The notes under the pieces: model-generated
The model's database searches: none
What the model was told of the DNA's origin: nothing
What the model saw: only the letters and a program-made list of their open reading frames with translations
Source: Akkermansia sp. N21116
Lineage (GTDB): Bacteria; Verrucomicrobiota; Verrucomicrobiia; Verrucomicrobiales; Akkermansiaceae
Direction: 5' to 3'
DNA: 64,000 nt
Assembly: GCF_029854705.2 (NCBI RefSeq)
Contig: NZ_CP139035.1
Coordinates: 558,001-622,000 of the forward strand
Shown here: positions 18,786 to 26,573 of the stretch, one piece after another
Position numbering within the stretch: the first letter of the stretch is position 1
How the letters are laid out: each line of letters starts with the position of its first letter
Position numbers and translations under genes: made by a program

Positions 18786-20765
18786 TTATTGTTGTAGCCT
18801 GTATCTCCCCGGTGTCTCTTGCGTGAAAGTCTCCGTGCCCCAATGGTCCCATTTCAGGGAAATCTCGAGAGGAGAGGAGGATACAATATCCGCTTCCTCC
18901 TGAGAGTTATCCAGTCTTTTTGCCCTTCCTTGAAATAGTCTTGCACTAGAGGTCCATTTGTCGTGGATCAGATCGACAATGAGTTCATGGTTTATTTCAT
19001 CATTTGGAATCCGATTGCATTGCCGGAATTCCTGGGAGAGCATTCCTCCTCTCATGACAGATGAGTTACTATGCTGAATGATGAGGTGTTGCCGAATGCC
19101 CCGGCGTTCCAGGAAGGGAGCGATGTTGCCGCAACCGTAATCTATCATGAGAGACTTGAACAACTGATCCTCGGCGAAACCGATGGATCCAAATCCGGTT
19201 TGTCTCCGGCATTTTTCCAACATTGTAGTCAACAGGCCGGGATTCTTTTCCAGAATTAACAATTCCTGGATGATACGCGCCGACATGACCTGGGCAGCTC
19301 CGGTACATAATGGATTTGTCCGGCACAGAATGGGAATTCCGTCCGATCTCTTAAGAGCATATCCTCCCGCCCGGTACCAGCTTGAATACCCTTCCGGCAG
19401 AGTTGCATGAAAATCGCTGATGTGACGCATGTAGTCCGGGCAGTAGAAATCATCGTCATCGATTTTGGCGAACAAGTCGTAACCGGAAATATCGATGTCT
19501 TTCACCGTATCGAGGAAATTGGAAAGCTGATCCTTGTTGGGAAACAGACGCAACGTCAATTTCTTTGCATCAATGAAAGGCTGGACATACGGAAATACCA
19601 ATTCTTCCGCTACTGATGGCGGTACTCCTTTTAAGGCGGCGAAGACATGCAAATGGGGATAACTCTGGTGCATCATGCATAAAATCTGCCTTAAAAAATC
19701 CTCTACTCGTTTGTAGGAGGAGATACACGCCGCGATGCGGAACGGTTTTTCGCCGGAGGCATCCGATGGTAGTCCGGGATCTTTAACCTCGTTGAGCCAT
19801 GGTTTGCCGTCGTCATATCTGGGCATCATGGGATAGTTATGGAGAATGAAACCTTCGGAGATAAAAGGTGGCCCTGGCGTTGTTGCTCGGATTGAACCAG
19901 TGGAGATCAAATGCCGGAAAAAAGCTTCTATTTCAGCCTTGTAATTCCCTATGTTCATTTGTCCTTTCGTAAAAATCGGTTCCCGAAAATAGGATAGATA
20001 GGCTTCTTCATTCTGATCCAAGTAACGGATGTAATCGGACAATTCGTCGAAGTTGCGAAAATCCCGTGCGTGGACAAATCTCCTGGGATTGAAATCCTGG
20101 ATGACGTCTGGAGCTCCCCAGTAGATCGGAAGGCTCCCGGCCGCCAAAGCATCGGTAAGTTTTTCGGTGACATACCCGCGAGAAGGGTAATTCTCGAAAG
20201 CGATTGTAAATTTGTATCCGGAACAGAATTCGAGTTTGTCTGATGCGGATATTCCCATATTATTCATGCATTTGCCTGCACAATCGACATGTCTGTATCG
20301 TGACAGCGTTTTCAGAAAGAGGATGCGTTCACTGGCTTTTCCGTTGGAATAGACAAAGTTGCAAAACTTTCGATGCCGGAGGACAAGAGATTTCGAATCA
20401 TTTGGAAATTGTTCAATCCTGCCCGAATTCAGGATATAGTTGCAGAACATCCAATGGGGTAGACGAAAATGCCGCTCCGGTGCTCCACTTCCATCGCGCA
20501 TGAACGTCAATGCATAGTCGCATTCGTTCCACAGGGGCATGAGTGATTCTCCCGTATAGAAGACCTTGGTCCCCCGGAAAGAGCGGTGACTGTCGCCAAA
20601 GACGGAATAGATCAGGACATCCGCATGTGAGGGATCATCTTCAAGCACGGCATTCAACCGGGTTTGGAGGATGAAGGAAAGTATGTTACGGCGAGGATCG
20701 AAATTGGGCCAGAAATCGGCAAAGGCGATTTTCGGTTTTCCTTCCAATAAAGATGCAGGATTCAT
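18786..20765 (-). CDS. GT10 fucosyltransferase fused to a GT2-like glycosyltransferase domain
   Basis: 659 residues, two domains. Residues about 1-300 are an alpha-1,3/4-fucosyltransferase of family GT10: FTIAFENYPSRGYVTEKL followed by DALAAGSLPIYWG is the GDP-fucose-binding signature. Residues about 340-600 resemble a GT2 domain: RIAACISSYKRVEDFLRQIL, then a DxDD-like KIDDDDFY and FAEDQLFKSL. The likely job is to add fucose and a second sugar to a surface glycan such as an O-antigen or capsule, working at the cytoplasmic face of the inner membrane. The start at 20765 lies five bases after the stop of the upstream glycosyltransferase, so the two form one operon. The acceptor is unknown. Lewis-type host mimicry is possible because bacterial GT10 enzymes often make it, but that is inference. 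Confidence 0.85.
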   Translation of the reverse strand: MNPASLLEGKPKIAFADFWPNFDPRRNILSFILQTRLNAVLEDDPSHADVLIYSVFGDSHRSFRGTKVFYTGESLMPLWNECDYALTFMRDGSGAPERHFRLPHWMFCNYILNSGRIEQFPNDSKSLVLRHRKFCNFVYSNGKASERILFLKTLSRYRHVDCAGKCMNNMGISASDKLEFCSGYKFTIAFENYPSRGYVTEKLTDALAAGSLPIYWGAPDVIQDFNPRRFVHARDFRNFDELSDYIRYLDQNEEAYLSYFREPIFTKGQMNIGNYKAEIEAFFRHLISTGSIRATTPGPPFISEGFILHNYPMMPRYDDGKPWLNEVKDPGLPSDASGEKPFRIAACISSYKRVEDFLRQILCMMHQSYPHLHVFAALKGVPPSVAEELVFPYVQPFIDAKKLTLRLFPNKDQLSNFLDTVKDIDISGYDLFAKIDDDDFYCPDYMRHISDFHATLPEGYSSWYRAGGYALKRSDGIPILCRTNPLCTGAAQVMSARIIQELLILEKNPGLLTTMLEKCRRQTGFGSIGFAEDQLFKSLMIDYGCGNIAPFLERRGIRQHLIIQHSNSSVMRGGMLSQEFRQCNRIPNDEINHELIVDLIHDKWTSSARLFQGRAKRLDNSQEEADIVSSSPLEISLKWDHWGTETFTQETPGRYRLQQ

Positions 20766-20770
20766 TGCAA

Positions 20771-21955
20771 TCAGGAAGTTAAAGAGGGGTTGTTTTCATC
20801 AAAAGGAAGGCGGTCGCAACAGCCGAAGCGTTGCATGACGGCGGAAATGTCCATCTGATCCGTTTGAGTGTAACGGCGTAACTGCATCATGACTTTCCGA
20901 CTCAAAACGGGAGAAAGAAGTCCGCCGGACGGGGAGTTTCCCCGGTAGCTGCTGAAACCGTTTGGTAACAGTTGATGGAATTCGTGAATCGAACGGAAAT
21001 AAGCAGGGTCGGGAAGTTCTGATGTTTCTACAGGAATGAACAAGTCGAATGCTTCGATTGATTTCTTGGGAAGAAACCATTGGAAAGGCGAGGGGCGGGA
21101 ATGGAATTGAGAGGATATCAGGGAAACGCACCCCTGCTGGATTTCTTTATGGAACAGGGATGAGAGATGGAGACGGAATGAGTCGGAGGGATCTTCGGGT
21201 GAAACAGCCACATGAAAACCGGGATACGATTGTTTCAGTAAACGGATCAGGGAATTCCGGGTTTGTTCCTCCTTATCCATGCGGAAGAGGATACAGCTGC
21301 TAATGTACCGGTTGCTCATGGATCTGGTGCGTTGACGTTGATAGAAAAGATTATGTCTGGAAACCCGGATATTGAGTTCTCCAAAATGAGCTGCCGCACC
21401 CAAGGCAATGTCGGTTGGCAGACGGTAGTGAGAAAAGACTCGGGCGACTCGTTCCCGGCTTCGGGCAGGGATGACCATGGCATGTGTCCCCCACACATAC
21501 GGGCAATCCGGGTCTCGAGATTTCGTCTGAAAGGGGGTAAAGACAGGAAATTCTTCTTCTGTTACGCCAGCACAAGGGTGTGATGAAAAATAGAAAAACA
21601 GCCGGAAAATATCTGTTTCCAGATGGGATGCCAATTCCTGTTTCAGGGCGGATTCCAAACGGGCATTGTCAATTTGCGGGTAGGCGTCGCTTTCCCCGAA
21701 AATGACCATATCATCATCGTCAAAGCGATGATCTCTCAGCATCCGTATAAACGAGGCTCTCAGCGAACGAACATGGGAACGTTCGACCGAGGCGGGGTTT
21801 CTGCCCAAGTAGCGGGCACTTTCCTGTTCTTTGGCATCCGTCAGGCAAGACGTGTTCCGGATAGATGGATAGGGCAGAATCTCATACCCGGCACCATGAA
21901 GAGCGGCAGCTCCTTCCAGAAATTCGCCCGGCGATGAAATTAATACGCATTTCAT
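20771..21955 (-). CDS. GT25-like glycosyltransferase with degenerate GT2-like C-terminal domain
   Basis: 394 residues from the ATG at 21955; AAGGAG lies eight bases upstream, favouring this ATG over the adjacent GTG. The N-terminal half looks like LPS glycosyltransferase family GT25: HVRSLRASFIRMLRDH, an acidic strand VIFGESDAYP in place of the usual EDD, then CPYVWGTHAMVIPA. The C-terminal part from about residue 215 shares order and phrasing with the C-terminal domain of the downstream GT10 fusion (ISSCI...LKQSYPGFHV; FRSIHEFHQLLPNGFSS), but its acidic DxDD cluster is replaced by IPVETSELPDP, so it is probably non-catalytic. The two genes are five bases apart. Confidence 0.65.
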   Translation of the reverse strand: MKCVLISSPGEFLEGAAALHGAGYEILPYPSIRNTSCLTDAKEQESARYLGRNPASVERSHVRSLRASFIRMLRDHRFDDDDMVIFGESDAYPQIDNARLESALKQELASHLETDIFRLFFYFSSHPCAGVTEEEFPVFTPFQTKSRDPDCPYVWGTHAMVIPARSRERVARVFSHYRLPTDIALGAAAHFGELNIRVSRHNLFYQRQRTRSMSNRYISSCILFRMDKEEQTRNSLIRLLKQSYPGFHVAVSPEDPSDSFRLHLSSLFHKEIQQGCVSLISSQFHSRPSPFQWFLPKKSIEAFDLFIPVETSELPDPAYFRSIHEFHQLLPNGFSSYRGNSPSGGLLSPVLSRKVMMQLRRYTQTDQMDISAVMQRFGCCDRLPFDENNPSLTS

Positions 21956-22274
21956 CACAAATTCTCCTTCTGGGTTTTCTGTTCCAAGAAGAAACCTGAG
22001 AATGTTCGGTAATATTCAAATATGCAGTCCATATGCGTTATTGGTCGTTTGTTTGTGCAAGGAACTGTGAATTCCTTACAAACGACTATTATTCATTGGC
22101 ATACGATTTTGACAAACAGAGAAAAACAAGTTTTACCGAACTATTTGTATATAATGGCAAAGCCAGAGAAGATGTGCTCGTGGCGATACCCTATCTTGCT
22201 GTCCAGGGTAAGGTAGCTTTTCCATTCACTTTGAATGTTCAAGGGAGTATCCCTTCATGCCGGGCAGTAAGAGG
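21956..22274. other. A+T-rich intergenic region before the glycosyltransferase pair
   Basis: 319 bases with no credible gene; short open frames on the plus strand lack product similarity and ribosome-binding sites. It holds a strong hairpin (22044-22086) and, on the minus strand, a possible TTGTCA-18-TAATAG promoter near 22117-22088 for the glycosyltransferase operon. Confidence 0.4.
22044..22086 (-). repeat. Long imperfect hairpin in the glycosyltransferase leader
   Basis: Nine-bp arms GTCGTTTGT (22044-22052) and ACAAACGAC (22078-22086) enclose a second six-bp stem (22059-22064 with 22072-22077), with a six-base bulge on one side. There is no T-run, so it is not a standard terminator; a 5' leader structure or protein-binding site is possible. 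Confidence 0.5.
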
Positions 22275-23126
22275 CTATTCGTTCAACGGGCGAATGGTGT
22301 GCCGGAAGGCTGTTTGCCCCCAACCGTCGGCAGATACTTCACGGACTTCCAGAGAGAAGTCTTTGACTTCTACGGCGTAGCCTGAGGCGTATTGGAAAAG
22401 AGCGCCGAGGTTGACGTAGAGTTTGTCTTGGGAGAAGTGGATGTCGCGGCGGTGGAGATGACCGTAACAGATGACTTCGGCTTCCGGTAGGAAGCGTTTG
22501 CGAAAGTCTTTAATGCGGCTTCTCATCATGAGCCAGGCGCGGAGGATCTGAAGCGGCCTTTCCGGAGGCCAACAGGCGTGCTGGAAGAAGCGAACGGGTT
22601 TGGAGCGTTTCCATGTCGGAACCTTGGCCGGATCTTCAGGGCAGGTTGGCGGCAGAACGAGCTTGGCGATGGTTTTGGCGAGTTCCATCCTGTGTTCGAG
22701 GTTGATATCCGCATCCTTGTACTCGCGGATGGTGCGCTTGTACAGAGCCTTGTTGTTCAGGTACTCACGTCCCCAGGGGGAAACCTGTTTGAAGAGGCAG
22801 TGGCCGTGGAGGGCGGCGATGCGACCATCCAGGCAGGTAAGAACGCTGTGTTCTTCATCGGGGTCGTGGTTGCCGGCCAGGATGATCAATTCGACGCCAG
22901 CCTCGGAGCACATGGTTTCGAAGTCCCGGCGCAGTTTCCCGGCGCGTTCCAAGAAGTCTTCTTCCCGGGTTTCGGAGAAATCCCCGCAGATGACAAGTAT
23001 CCGGCATCCTTCCAGCAGGAAGCGTATCTGTTCCACATCGCGGATAGCGGATTTGGCATGCCCGAGGTGGAGGTCGGAGATGAACCGGATGGTTTGGCCG
23101 GGAAGGGCGGGCAGGTCTTTCTTCAT
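22275..23126 (-). CDS. Calcineurin-like metallophosphoesterase
   Basis: 283 residues, no signal peptide. The metal-binding motifs occur in order: DLHLGH near residue 18, GDFSE near 49, AGNHD near 85 and GHLHR near 222. The first three spacings resemble LpxH-type UDP-diacylglucosamine hydrolases and small cytoplasmic phosphoesterases. A long insertion (about residues 100-215, rich in K/R/E and W) separates GNHD from the final histidine motif, so the substrate is open. Its start overlaps the stop of the upstream SpoU methyltransferase by four bases (ATGA), indicating translational coupling. Confidence 0.8.
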   Translation of the reverse strand: MKKDLPALPGQTIRFISDLHLGHAKSAIRDVEQIRFLLEGCRILVICGDFSETREEDFLERAGKLRRDFETMCSEAGVELIILAGNHDPDEEHSVLTCLDGRIAALHGHCLFKQVSPWGREYLNNKALYKRTIREYKDADINLEHRMELAKTIAKLVLPPTCPEDPAKVPTWKRSKPVRFFQHACWPPERPLQILRAWLMMRSRIKDFRKRFLPEAEVICYGHLHRRDIHFSQDKLYVNLGALFQYASGYAVEVKDFSLEVREVSADGWGQTAFRHTIRPLNE

Positions 23127-23707
23127 TCGGTTTTCAGGGAACGCTGGCGGACGGCTTCATAGAGGCAGACGCCCGTTGCTACGGATACGTTGAGGCAGGG
23201 CACGAATCCCTTCATGGGAATGCGAATGAGGAAATCGCAATTTTCTTCCGTCAAGCGACGCATGCCGTCGCCTTCCGCTCCCATGACGAGAGCCGTCGGC
23301 CCGGTAAAATCCATTTCGTAGAGGTTGCGGTCTCCCTTGTCGGATGTGCCGACGATCCAGACTCCCAGGTCTTTGAGTTCTTTTATTGTACGAACCAGAT
23401 TGGTGACCTGGACGAACGGGACTTTTTCCGCAGCTCCGACGGAGACGCGGAGTACAGTGTCCGTGATCCCGACAGATTTATCTTTGGGGGCAATGACGGC
23501 GTCGACGCCTGCGCCATCCGCCGTCCGCAAGATGGCGCCGAGATTGTGCGGATCCTGGATACAGTCAAGAATCAGGAGGAGAGGGATGGTTTTGGCACGG
23601 ACGATATCTTCCAAGACCTCTTCTCCCAGTGCCCTGACGGCAATTGTCGGTGCCGGGTTGACGTGCTTGTTCTGACGGGCATTGTGATCGTTTCCGCGCG
23701 GTCTCAT
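23123..23707 (-). CDS. SpoU-family (TrmH/RlmB-like) RNA 2'-O-methyltransferase
   Basis: 194 residues. The three SPOUT knot motifs are clear: [37 protein letters not shown] and [19 protein letters not shown], each close to E. coli RlmB, which methylates G2251 of 23S rRNA. The usual N-terminal L30e-like RNA-binding domain (about 80 residues) is missing. A stop codon lies in frame a few codons upstream, and the leading residues are a short basic tail, so this is a catalytic-domain-only form rather than a mis-called start. ATG at 23707 is preferred to TTG at 23737; neither has a strong ribosome-binding site. The target could be rRNA or tRNA. Confidence 0.8.
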   Translation of the reverse strand: MRPRGNDHNARQNKHVNPAPTIAVRALGEEVLEDIVRAKTIPLLLILDCIQDPHNLGAILRTADGAGVDAVIAPKDKSVGITDTVLRVSVGAAEKVPFVQVTNLVRTIKELKDLGVWIVGTSDKGDRNLYEMDFTGPTALVMGAEGDGMRRLTEENCDFLIRIPMKGFVPCLNVSVATGVCLYEAVRQRSLKTE

Positions 23708-23840
23708 TGTGCAGGGATTATCCTGTTTCTGTCTCAATTTCCAGCCAAAAGACCGTATTCGTTACTTTTATAGAAGGTTGAGGAAACGTATGGAATCGTC
23801 CTTCTTATCCCGTTTCCGGGAGTGATCGGGAAGATGAATG

Positions 23841-23944
23841 GGGAGAAGTAGACATCGGGGAGATATATTGCTTCTCCCGTATGGTACCGGATTGAGTGTA
23901 ATTGAGGCGTGACTTGTCCCGGAGGGGGGCGTAGAGTCGCCCCC
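23841..23944 (+). promoter_or_regulatory. Structured leader of nadB
   Basis: Two hairpins precede nadB. An 8-bp repeat GGGAGAAG/CTTCTCCC lies at 23841-23848 and 23871-23878. A very stable perfect 7-bp hairpin (23925-23931 with 23938-23944, 6-base loop) ends on the base adjoining the CGGAG ribosome-binding site. This could gate translation. I do not recognise a known NAD riboswitch. Confidence 0.4.
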
Positions 23945-23956
23945 GGAGTTCAACAC

Positions 23957-25558
23957 ATGAGAACAAGCGACTTCCTCGTCATTGGATCCGGTGTGGCCGG
24001 ATTGAGTTTTGCCTTAAGGGCTGCCAAATATGGCAGCGTGGTTGTTATTACGAAGAGCAGTGCGCTCGAATCGAGTTCCGCGAAGGCTCAGGGCGGTATT
24101 GCCGCCGTGATGGACAAGGACGATTCGTTTAAAGAGCATATCGAAGACACATTGGTAGCCGGTGCCGGACTTTGCGATGAAAGTGCTGTCCGCGTTATTG
24201 TGGAGGAAGCGCCGGATGCCATTCGCGAGTTGCTTGACTGGGGAGTTGCCTTCGACCAGGAAGAAAATCATCATTACGAACTCGGACGCGAGGGTGGGCA
24301 TTCGCATCGCCGGATCCTGCATGCAAAGGATACGACGGGATTGGAAATCAGTACCAAACTGCTTGAAGCAGCCAAACGTTCCCCTAATATTACGCTGTTG
24401 GAACACCATTTTGCAATCGACTTGATTACGACGGGCAAGCTGGGCCTCGTGACGGAAGATCGCGTGTTGGGAGCCTACGTTCTGAATCGTGAGACGGGAG
24501 ATGTGGATATTTTCCGTTCCGATCGCGTTTTGTTGGCAACTGGCGGTACTGGTCGTGTGTATCAGTACACAACCAATCCGAATTCTGCTACGGGCGACGG
24601 CATCGCGATGGCTTGGCGTGCCGGGGCGACAATTTCCAACATGGAGTTTGTCCAGTTCCATCCCACTTGTTTCTACAACAAGCGAGCCGAAGGGGCGGAG
24701 TCCCGCTCATTTCTGATCTCCGAGGCCGTGCGCGGTGAAGGAGGGGTGCTGATCGGTGCGGACGGACAGGAATTCATGTCCCGCTATGACAAACGCAAAT
24801 CCCTGGCTCCCCGCGACATTGTGGCGCGAGCCATTGATTCGGAGATGAAGCGGACAGGCAGTCCGTGCGTGTTTGTCGACATTTCCCATAAGCCCGAGGG
24901 CTTTGTAGAGGAACGCTTCCCTTTGATTTATGAAACGTGCCGCAAGTACGGTATTGATCCTGCACATGAACCGATTCCGGTTGTCCCGGCTGCCCATTAC
25001 CAGTGCGGCGGTGTCTTGACGGATATCAACGGTCAGTCTACTCTGAGAGGTCTTTTCGTTGCCGGAGAAACGGGCTGTACAGGATTACACGGCGCTAACC
25101 GTTTGGCTTCCAATTCTCTTCTGGAATGTGTCGTTATAGCCAAACGTTCTTTGAAGTCGATGTTGACCAAACTTCCTCTGGGGCGTGGTGAACCCCACGA
25201 ATATCCGATTCCGGAATGGCACCATGGCGATACGGCTCTGCCCGATGAGCTTGCTATCATCTATCACAATTGGGATGAAATCCGTACGCTGATGCAGGAT
25301 TACGTTTCCATCGTCCGGACGGACAAGCGCCTCAAGCGGGCAGCGGCCCGCTTGCGCATGCTGCACCGGGAAGTCAAAGAATTTTATTGGGGATATAGAA
25401 TTACGCCGGAAATACTTGAACTCAGGAACCTGATTGCCGTAGCATCACTTATCGTGGATTGCGCAATCAGGCGCAAGGAAAGCCGTGGCCTGCATTATAC
25501 GTCCGACTATCCCGCTCCTGCCAAGGACAGCGCACCGTCCACAATACGACGTTGGTAA
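23957..25558 (+). CDS. nadB: L-aspartate oxidase
   Basis: Flavoenzyme that oxidises L-aspartate to iminoaspartate, the first step of de novo NAD synthesis; NadA normally condenses the product but is not in this window. 533 residues, the normal length. The FAD-binding GSGVAGLSFALRAA opens the protein, followed by SSSAKAQGGIAA, HSHRRILHAKDTTG, ATGGTGRVYQYTTNP, EFVQFHPT, PRDIVARAID and the C-terminal GLHGANRLASNSLLE. All are hallmarks that separate NadB from succinate dehydrogenase/fumarate reductase flavoproteins. ATG 23957 is chosen for its CGGAG site nine bases upstream; an earlier in-frame GTG/ATG-like codon adds only a non-conserved Gly/Arg tail. Confidence 0.95.
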   Translation: MRTSDFLVIGSGVAGLSFALRAAKYGSVVVITKSSALESSSAKAQGGIAAVMDKDDSFKEHIEDTLVAGAGLCDESAVRVIVEEAPDAIRELLDWGVAFDQEENHHYELGREGGHSHRRILHAKDTTGLEISTKLLEAAKRSPNITLLEHHFAIDLITTGKLGLVTEDRVLGAYVLNRETGDVDIFRSDRVLLATGGTGRVYQYTTNPNSATGDGIAMAWRAGATISNMEFVQFHPTCFYNKRAEGAESRSFLISEAVRGEGGVLIGADGQEFMSRYDKRKSLAPRDIVARAIDSEMKRTGSPCVFVDISHKPEGFVEERFPLIYETCRKYGIDPAHEPIPVVPAAHYQCGGVLTDINGQSTLRGLFVAGETGCTGLHGANRLASNSLLECVVIAKRSLKSMLTKLPLGRGEPHEYPIPEWHHGDTALPDELAIIYHNWDEIRTLMQDYVSIVRTDKRLKRAAARLRMLHREVKEFYWGYRITPEILELRNLIAVASLIVDCAIRRKESRGLHYTSDYPAPAKDSAPSTIRRW

Positions 25559-25569
25559 TTCCCCCGTAG

Positions 25570-26529
25570 ATGCGCATTTTCATTCCAGTTCTCATCCTGA
25601 TTGGTACATCCTATGCAGATATCCAGTCTTCCCCTTCTTCTCCAGAGGGGAAGGTGAAAGGTCCTATTGTGGCCGTACCGACACGCCGGAATGTCCCCTC
25701 CTCGCCATCACCCCGGGTATCAACATCTTCCATGCCATCGGCAGGTTCGTCCGGAAGAGCGCACTCCGCTGTCCCGAAGGTACCGATTATAGAACCCAGA
25801 AGCCGGACTTCCATCGTTAACGGGGTTTATCCCTGGCGGAAAAACATTACAGCTACGGTTTTTTGGGTCGGGGAAAGTGCTACGTGTCGCAATCCCGTTT
25901 CCAATGACAAGAGTTCCTGGGATGCTTCCTGGCAAGATAGTTTCGGAGGGTTTGACGATCCGGATCCGACGAAACGCGGATTGAATAGGCCGGCGGGATT
26001 TATTCCCAAACAGAATCCGTTTTACGTTGCCTTACCGTACAATGATGTTTCCAAGGGGCGTCACAAGCCGGAGGCGTCGCGCGTGATCCCGTGGTTCAAC
26101 CGGGATTTCGAACGACCGGGCAAGAGCGTTTGCAAGGGCAAGTGGGTTCAGATCTGGTACAATGGTAAATATTGTTTTGCCCAATGGGAGGATTGCGGCC
26201 CGTTTACCACGGAAGACTGGGAGTATGTATTCGGAGATTCTCCTCCGAAGAACAAGGCCAATTTCGGGGCGGGAATTGATATTTCTCCTGCCGTCCGTGA
26301 CCACCTCGGCATCAAGGGAGGGCATGCCGTTGTCGATTGGCGGTTTGTAGATTTCCACCGGATCAAGCCGGGCCCTTGGTCGAAGTACGGAGACAACAAT
26401 CCCTTTCAGCGTCCCGAACTGGCTCCCGAGAAGATTCGTACGGATCGTCTCAAACGCCAAAGAGATGGCATTGAAAAGAAGTTGCTCCAGTCCGACATTG
26501 ATAAATTGAGGCGGGAATTGCAGGGTTAA
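25570..26529 (+). CDS. Secreted protein with double-psi-barrel-like C-terminal region
   Basis: 319 residues. The signal peptide is MRIFIPVLILIGTSYA (cleavage before DIQS). Residues about 20-80 are a low-complexity linker rich in Ser, Pro and Arg. From about 90 to 270 is a folded domain: ATVFWVGE, KGKWVQIWYNGKYCFAQWEDCGPF, FGAGIDISPAVRDHLGIKGG and VDWRFVDF. The GxxIDxSxAVxxxLG...VDWRF pattern resembles the RlpA/expansin-type double-psi beta-barrel, suggesting a cell-wall or polysaccharide-binding or -cleaving role. The C-terminus is a charged helix. It begins 11 bases after the nadB stop, yet a functional link to NAD synthesis is not apparent. Confidence 0.55.
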   Translation: MRIFIPVLILIGTSYADIQSSPSSPEGKVKGPIVAVPTRRNVPSSPSPRVSTSSMPSAGSSGRAHSAVPKVPIIEPRSRTSIVNGVYPWRKNITATVFWVGESATCRNPVSNDKSSWDASWQDSFGGFDDPDPTKRGLNRPAGFIPKQNPFYVALPYNDVSKGRHKPEASRVIPWFNRDFERPGKSVCKGKWVQIWYNGKYCFAQWEDCGPFTTEDWEYVFGDSPPKNKANFGAGIDISPAVRDHLGIKGGHAVVDWRFVDFHRIKPGPWSKYGDNNPFQRPELAPEKIRTDRLKRQRDGIEKKLLQSDIDKLRRELQG

Positions 26530-26573
26530 GTAGCTTGTTTTGCCGGCCTCGGAGTAGGCTTTCTTTATTACAT

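Noticed and set aside
22022-22380. Short plus-strand open frames upstream of the metallophosphoesterase end
   Set aside because: No ribosome-binding sites or recognisable products; partly antisense to the metallophosphoesterase.
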